From assembly GCF_000295935.2 (NCBI RefSeq), contig NZ_ALWO02000037.1, forward strand, positions 26,259 to 90,258: a stretch of DNA of 64,000 bases, read 5' to 3'. The notes below the pieces were generated by a model. It did not search any database and was not told where the DNA came from. It saw nothing but the letters and a program-made list of their open reading frames with translations. A program made the position numbers and the translations under genes. Shown in pieces: positions 60,810 to 64,000 of the stretch. Numbering within the stretch: the stretch's first letter is position 1; each line of letters starts with the position of its first letter. This DNA is from Indibacter alkaliphilus LW1. Its GTDB lineage: Bacteria; Bacteroidota; Bacteroidia; Cytophagales; Cyclobacteriaceae.

Positions 60810-61892
60810 TTAGGGTGTATCAAAATCTAGCCAAAGCTGCTTCCCGAAGTGTACCCTTTCTTCCTCCACATTCAAATTGGAAAGGCCAATGCCAAATAAC
60901 CTCACAGGAGAAACCAAAGCTTCTTGTCTCAACAATTCCAAAACCGTTTCCCAGATTTTGCCTTCTTCAGGATATTGTTCAAAGGTTCTGCTTCTGGTCT
61001 GAATGTTGAAATCATGGTATTTGATTTTTAACGTTACCGTCCTGCCCTTGATTCCGGACTTTTCCACTCTCCTTTTGAGTTCTTCGAATATTTCAGAAAG
61101 AGCAGCCAGCCATTCTACCTCTGACTTCAAATCTGTTGAAAAGGTATTTTCTGCACTGAGTGACTTTCTTATCCTGTTGGGTTGCACTTCTGAGAGATGA
61201 ATTCCCCTCACGATGTTATAAAAATGCAGACCTGACTTCCCAAAACGCTTGGTTAGAAATTGGAGTGAAAACTGTTTGAGGTCATAACCATTGTGAATTC
61301 CCAAGGATTTCATTTTTTCCGATGTGACCTTACCTATTCCAAAAAACTTTTCTATTGGTAGTTTTTCCAAAAAAGATTCAGCATCCTGGGGAAGGATCAC
61401 TGCTTGACCATTGGGTTTGTTAATATCTGAAGCCGTTTTGGCCAAAAATTTATTGTAAGAAATCCCTGCTGACGCATTGAGCCCTATTTCTTCTTTGATT
61501 CTTGCTCTGATCTCTTTTGCAATCAAAGTGGCTGAGGGATTACCAACCTTATTTTCAGTCACATCCAAGAATGCCTCATCCAATGAAAGCGGCTCTACCA
61601 AGTCTGTATAAGCGTAAAAAATCTCCCGGATCCGGGTGGAGATCTCCTTATACCTATCAAATCGGGGTTTGACAAAAATCAAATGGGGACATTTGAGCGC
61701 AGCCATTTTACCGGACATAGCCGACCGGACGCCATATTTTCTCGCTTCATAAGACGCCGCAGCCACTACTCCCCTTTCTCTGTTACCACCTACTGCAAGC
61801 GGTCTCCCTTTTAGGTCAGGATTATCCATTTGTTCTACAGAGGCATAAAATGCATCCATATCCACATGAATAATTTTTCTGACCTTTTCCAT
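60810..61892 (-). CDS. dinB: DNA polymerase IV (Y-family)
   Basis: 360 residues. The metal-binding Asp is in HVDMDAFYASVEQ and the catalytic Asp-Glu in PLSLDEAFLDV; NKFLAKTASDINKPNG and FFGIGKVTSEKMKSLGI belong to the fingers/thumb. A little-finger domain follows (about 240-345). There is no C-terminal beta-clamp motif that I can point to with certainty. It bypasses damaged template bases with low fidelity. It starts 3 bases after pabB, so both share a transcript. Confidence 0.95.
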   Translation of the reverse strand: MEKVRKIIHVDMDAFYASVEQMDNPDLKGRPLAVGGNRERGVVAAASYEARKYGVRSAMSGKMAALKCPHLIFVKPRFDRYKEISTRIREIFYAYTDLVEPLSLDEAFLDVTENKVGNPSATLIAKEIRARIKEEIGLNASAGISYNKFLAKTASDINKPNGQAVILPQDAESFLEKLPIEKFFGIGKVTSEKMKSLGIHNGYDLKQFSLQFLTKRFGKSGLHFYNIVRGIHLSEVQPNRIRKSLSAENTFSTDLKSEVEWLAALSEIFEELKRRVEKSGIKGRTVTLKIKYHDFNIQTRSRTFEQYPEEGKIWETVLELLRQEALVSPVRLFGIGLSNLNVEEERVHFGKQLWLDFDTP

Positions 61893-61895
61893 TTA

Positions 61896-63140
61896 TCAAC
61901 CTTCCAAAATTTGCAGGATTGCAGAAGCCTTGAGCAGACATTCGGCATATTCGTATTCTGGATCTGCATCAAAAGTAATGGCAGAACCTACAGCAAAGTA
62001 TCCTTTGCTTTTTTCTTTGTCAAAAAGGACACTTCTGATAATTACATTCAGATCAAAATCTCCATTCTCTTGAAAAAAACCAAAACAACCTGAAAACCAT
62101 CCTCTCTTGAAATTCTCAAAATCATCTATCAACTCCATGCATTTGACTTTAGGGGCTCCTGTCATGCTGCCCATTGGGAAAGTAGCATGGATAATTTCTT
62201 TTAGCCCGAGTCCTTCTTTCAAGTCTGAAGAGACCGTTGAAATCATTTGATGAACTCTTGGGAATGAATAAATACCAAAGAGTTCATCAACTTCTACAGA
62301 GCCGGTTTTTGAAATTTTTGACAAATCATTTCTCATCAAGTCCACGATCATCAGATTTTCGGCCCTTTCTTTTTCTGAATTGAGGAGTTGTTCTTTCATC
62401 ACATCATCTTCCTGCTTATGGGTTCCTCTTTTAATGGTTCCCTTGATGGGTTGGGCGATCATCTTTGAATTTTTTCTTTTGAGAAATCTCTCCGGGGAAG
62501 CAGCCAACAGGTATTTGCTTTTGGATTTAAAAACTCCAGAAAATGGCATCGGAGATATTTGCATCAAATCTTCATATGCCAGGATAGGATCCCAATCCCC
62601 TTCAAAACTAAAGCCCATACAATAATTCAACTCATACATATCTCCCTCTCGGATATGGTTCTGAATATTTTTGACCTTTTGAATATAATCTTCAAGGGTA
62701 GTCAGACGCTTGGTTCTGACTCTTGGATTTTGCCTGCTTGAGGGAATAAACTTTTGGAATGAAATAACAAAATCCTCAGCATTAGCACCCTTAAAAACCA
62801 AAAAATCCTTTTCAATTTGGATACTTAGCTCTGGTTGAAAAAAAACGGTCTCTTCAAGTGCTATGACTTCAGAGTTTATACTTTGTAGATTTTCAACCTT
62901 GTTTTTATAGTCATAGCTAATTATTCCAGCCAAGTCTGATTTCCGATAAAGAAGGTCTGCCTTTTGAAGATCTATACATGTGCTTGATGCATGCGCTTGG
63001 TTTGGAAATGTTCCTTGAGGGTATTCAAATCCATTTCCTTCCTGAAAAATAAAAAAAGGGAAGTTGAAATCTAACCATTGCATAAGCTGCTTCCGGAATT
63101 TTTCAGGCTTTAGGATTTTTATTGTAGAAGTATGCAACAT
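61896..63140 (-). CDS. pabB: Aminodeoxychorismate synthase component I
   Basis: 414 residues from the chosen ATG (the open frame begins 14 codons earlier). The decisive motif is PIKGTIKRG: the Lys is the PabB nucleophile, where TrpE has Ala (PIAGT in trpE at 31.4 kb). LMRNDLSKIS, FPMGSMTGAPKVKCMELID and GCFGFFQENGDFDLNVIIRS are normal. It makes aminodeoxychorismate from chorismate for folate synthesis. A glutaminase partner is not adjacent; TrpG could serve both. It is followed by dinB after 3 bases. Confidence 0.9.
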   Translation of the reverse strand: MLHTSTIKILKPEKFRKQLMQWLDFNFPFFIFQEGNGFEYPQGTFPNQAHASSTCIDLQKADLLYRKSDLAGIISYDYKNKVENLQSINSEVIALEETVFFQPELSIQIEKDFLVFKGANAEDFVISFQKFIPSSRQNPRVRTKRLTTLEDYIQKVKNIQNHIREGDMYELNYCMGFSFEGDWDPILAYEDLMQISPMPFSGVFKSKSKYLLAASPERFLKRKNSKMIAQPIKGTIKRGTHKQEDDVMKEQLLNSEKERAENLMIVDLMRNDLSKISKTGSVEVDELFGIYSFPRVHQMISTVSSDLKEGLGLKEIIHATFPMGSMTGAPKVKCMELIDDFENFKRGWFSGCFGFFQENGDFDLNVIIRSVLFDKEKSKGYFAVGSAITFDADPEYEYAECLLKASAILQILEG

Positions 63141-63162
63141 GACGTAAAAATAAGATAAAGGC

Positions 63163-63197
63163 ATAAAAAAAGAGGAAACCATCAGATTTCCTCTTTG
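63163..63197 (-). terminator. Intrinsic terminator of the YceI gene
   Basis: AAAGAGGAAA (63169-63178) and TTTCCTCTTT (63187-63196), 10-bp stem with an 8-base loop; on the minus strand a T-run follows. It lies 22 bases after the YceI stop and upstream of pabB. Confidence 0.85.
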
Positions 63198-63218
63198 TCT
63201 TACTAAAATATAATTGGC

Positions 63219-63938
63219 TTAGTTAGCTTTTATATCAAAACCTACACTTACAGTATTGTAAATAAATTGATCTTTAGCTTTGTCAGTTGCACTGCTTTCA
63301 TCACCATACATCAATCCCCAGTTAGTTCTGTCAATATTGAAACCTGCTTTTGCAGAAACAACTCCATCGGCAATACTTACTACTGCTGGAAACTTAATGT
63401 TTTTGGTAGTACCTCTCATGGTTAGATTTCCTGAAATCCAGTGAGTAGGATTACCTTCGATCAATTCAGAGTCTTTCTTTGGAGTGTTGTCAGTTTCAAA
63501 CTCTTCGTTATCTTCAATGGTGTCAGCAGAAAAAGGCTCTACTTTAGTCAATTCAAACTGGGCCTGAGGATGGTTCTCTGCATCAAAGAAATCATCAGAC
63601 TGCAGGTGACCCCATAGTTTGCCGTAATTTTCATTGCTCTCTTCCATGTCCTGGATTTTCAAACCGGTAATGTCAAAAACAAATTTTGCTCCCGTTAGAG
63701 ACTCTCCGTCGACCATCACTTCGCCTTCAATCACTGGAATGTATCCATAATGCTGACCGGATGGCTTGTAACCTCTCCAATCGATTTTGCTTGTAGAAGC
63801 ATCGATACTTAGGGTAGTTCCTGATCCAGCTGCTACTTCTTCAGCCTCACCTGTCTCTACTGTGTTTCCTCCAGGTCCACATGCTACGATCATAAATGCT
63901 GATGCCAAGATCAAACCTGATTTTTGTAATAGTTTCAT
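63219..63938 (-). CDS. YceI family lipoprotein
   Basis: 239 residues; lipobox IVAC (Cys20), then an Ala/Glu/Gly-rich linker and the YceI lipocalin-like barrel (about 45-239): SKIDWRGYKPSGQHYGYIPVI, LWGHLQSDDFFDAENHPQAQF, GNLTMRGTTKNIKFPA and INRTNWGLMYGDES-like end. Such proteins bind polyisoprenoid-type lipids (E. coli YceI, T. thermophilus TT1927b), perhaps quinones. It is in the envelope. Its promoter is at or beyond the window end. Confidence 0.93.
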   Translation of the reverse strand: MKLLQKSGLILASAFMIVACGPGGNTVETGEAEEVAAGSGTTLSIDASTSKIDWRGYKPSGQHYGYIPVIEGEVMVDGESLTGAKFVFDITGLKIQDMEESNENYGKLWGHLQSDDFFDAENHPQAQFELTKVEPFSADTIEDNEEFETDNTPKKDSELIEGNPTHWISGNLTMRGTTKNIKFPAVVSIADGVVSAKAGFNIDRTNWGLMYGDESSATDKAKDQFIYNTVSVGFDIKAN

Positions 63939-64000
63939 AAATTGAATTGTTTTGTTTCGGTATTAAATGTATATACACGAAAACCAATTAGTTTTAAAAA

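Noticed and set aside
1-64000. tRNA or rRNA genes, prophage or complete IS elements
   Set aside because: None was recognised by eye on either strand; no integrase, transposase or phage structural genes appear among the coding regions.

Overview
The window looks like a chromosomal piece of a Bacteroidota bacterium, most likely Cyclobacteriaceae (the Algoriphagus/Belliella kind). The signs are AT-rich intergenic DNA, almost no Shine-Dalgarno sequences, promoters of the -33 TTTG / -7 TAnnTTTG type, many secreted lipoproteins, a Reg_prop/Y_Y_Y sensor, tricorn-type and M14 peptidases, and dispersed palindromic repeats. There are no rRNA or tRNA genes, intact IS elements, prophage or CRISPR array. 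Family and genus are inferred from gene style, not measured.

Layout. 0-2.3 kb: end of an L-fucose/sugar-acid cluster (lactonase tail, SDR dehydrogenase, FucP-type permease). 2.6-5.7 kb: a periplasmic-propeller sensor overlapping a single-domain response regulator. 5.8-14.1 kb: tricorn-type protease, UspA, TraB/GumN protein, CinA and a 2-oxoacid dehydrogenase E2. 14.1-18.0 kb: hybrid histidine kinase overlapping a lipoprotein sensor. 18.0-32.4 kb, minus strand: one long amino-acid block. In transcription order it is trp leader, trpE-G-D-C-F-B-A, a DAHP synthase, an aromatic amino acid hydroxylase and an epimerase; then, after a strong terminator, hisH-A-F-IE, OsmC and a small unknown gene. 33.3-36.1 kb: three-subunit proton-translocating transhydrogenase. 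36.3-44.0 kb: aldose 1-epimerase, OmpA lipoprotein, PqaA-like hydrolase, M14 carboxypeptidase and dienelactone hydrolase. 44.2-46.9 kb: an AT-rich accessory island of collapsed defence and toxin-antitoxin genes around an intact DUF4238 gene and a possible HEPN/HigA pair. 47-64 kb: TonB receptor, PQQ-type dehydrogenase/cytochrome fusion, MsrAB, AlkB, penicillin acylase, rhodanese, sterol desaturase, DinB, PabB and YceI.

The clearest regulatory system is a complete ribosome-stalling attenuator before trpE: a promoter, a 24-codon leader with three consecutive Trp codons, and mutually exclusive antiterminator and terminator pairings that can be read base by base. The his half of the block has its own terminator only eight bases before the hisH start codon.

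The most unusual stretch is 44.2-46.9 kb. There a type IIG-like restriction-modification gene is reduced to its two ends joined in frame, DUF4238 overlaps it by four bases, and a DUF262-like gene start overlaps DUF4238 by four bases before breaking down. Next to it lie a HicB/ParD chimera with an internal stop and a 15-codon ParE stub. This suggests a once-intact coupled defence operon (IIG R-M - DUF4238 - DUF262) that decayed by internal deletion. Separately, a 119-bp MITE-like element occurs three times, and several families of purine-rich or palindromic repeats fill the gaps of the biosynthetic operon.
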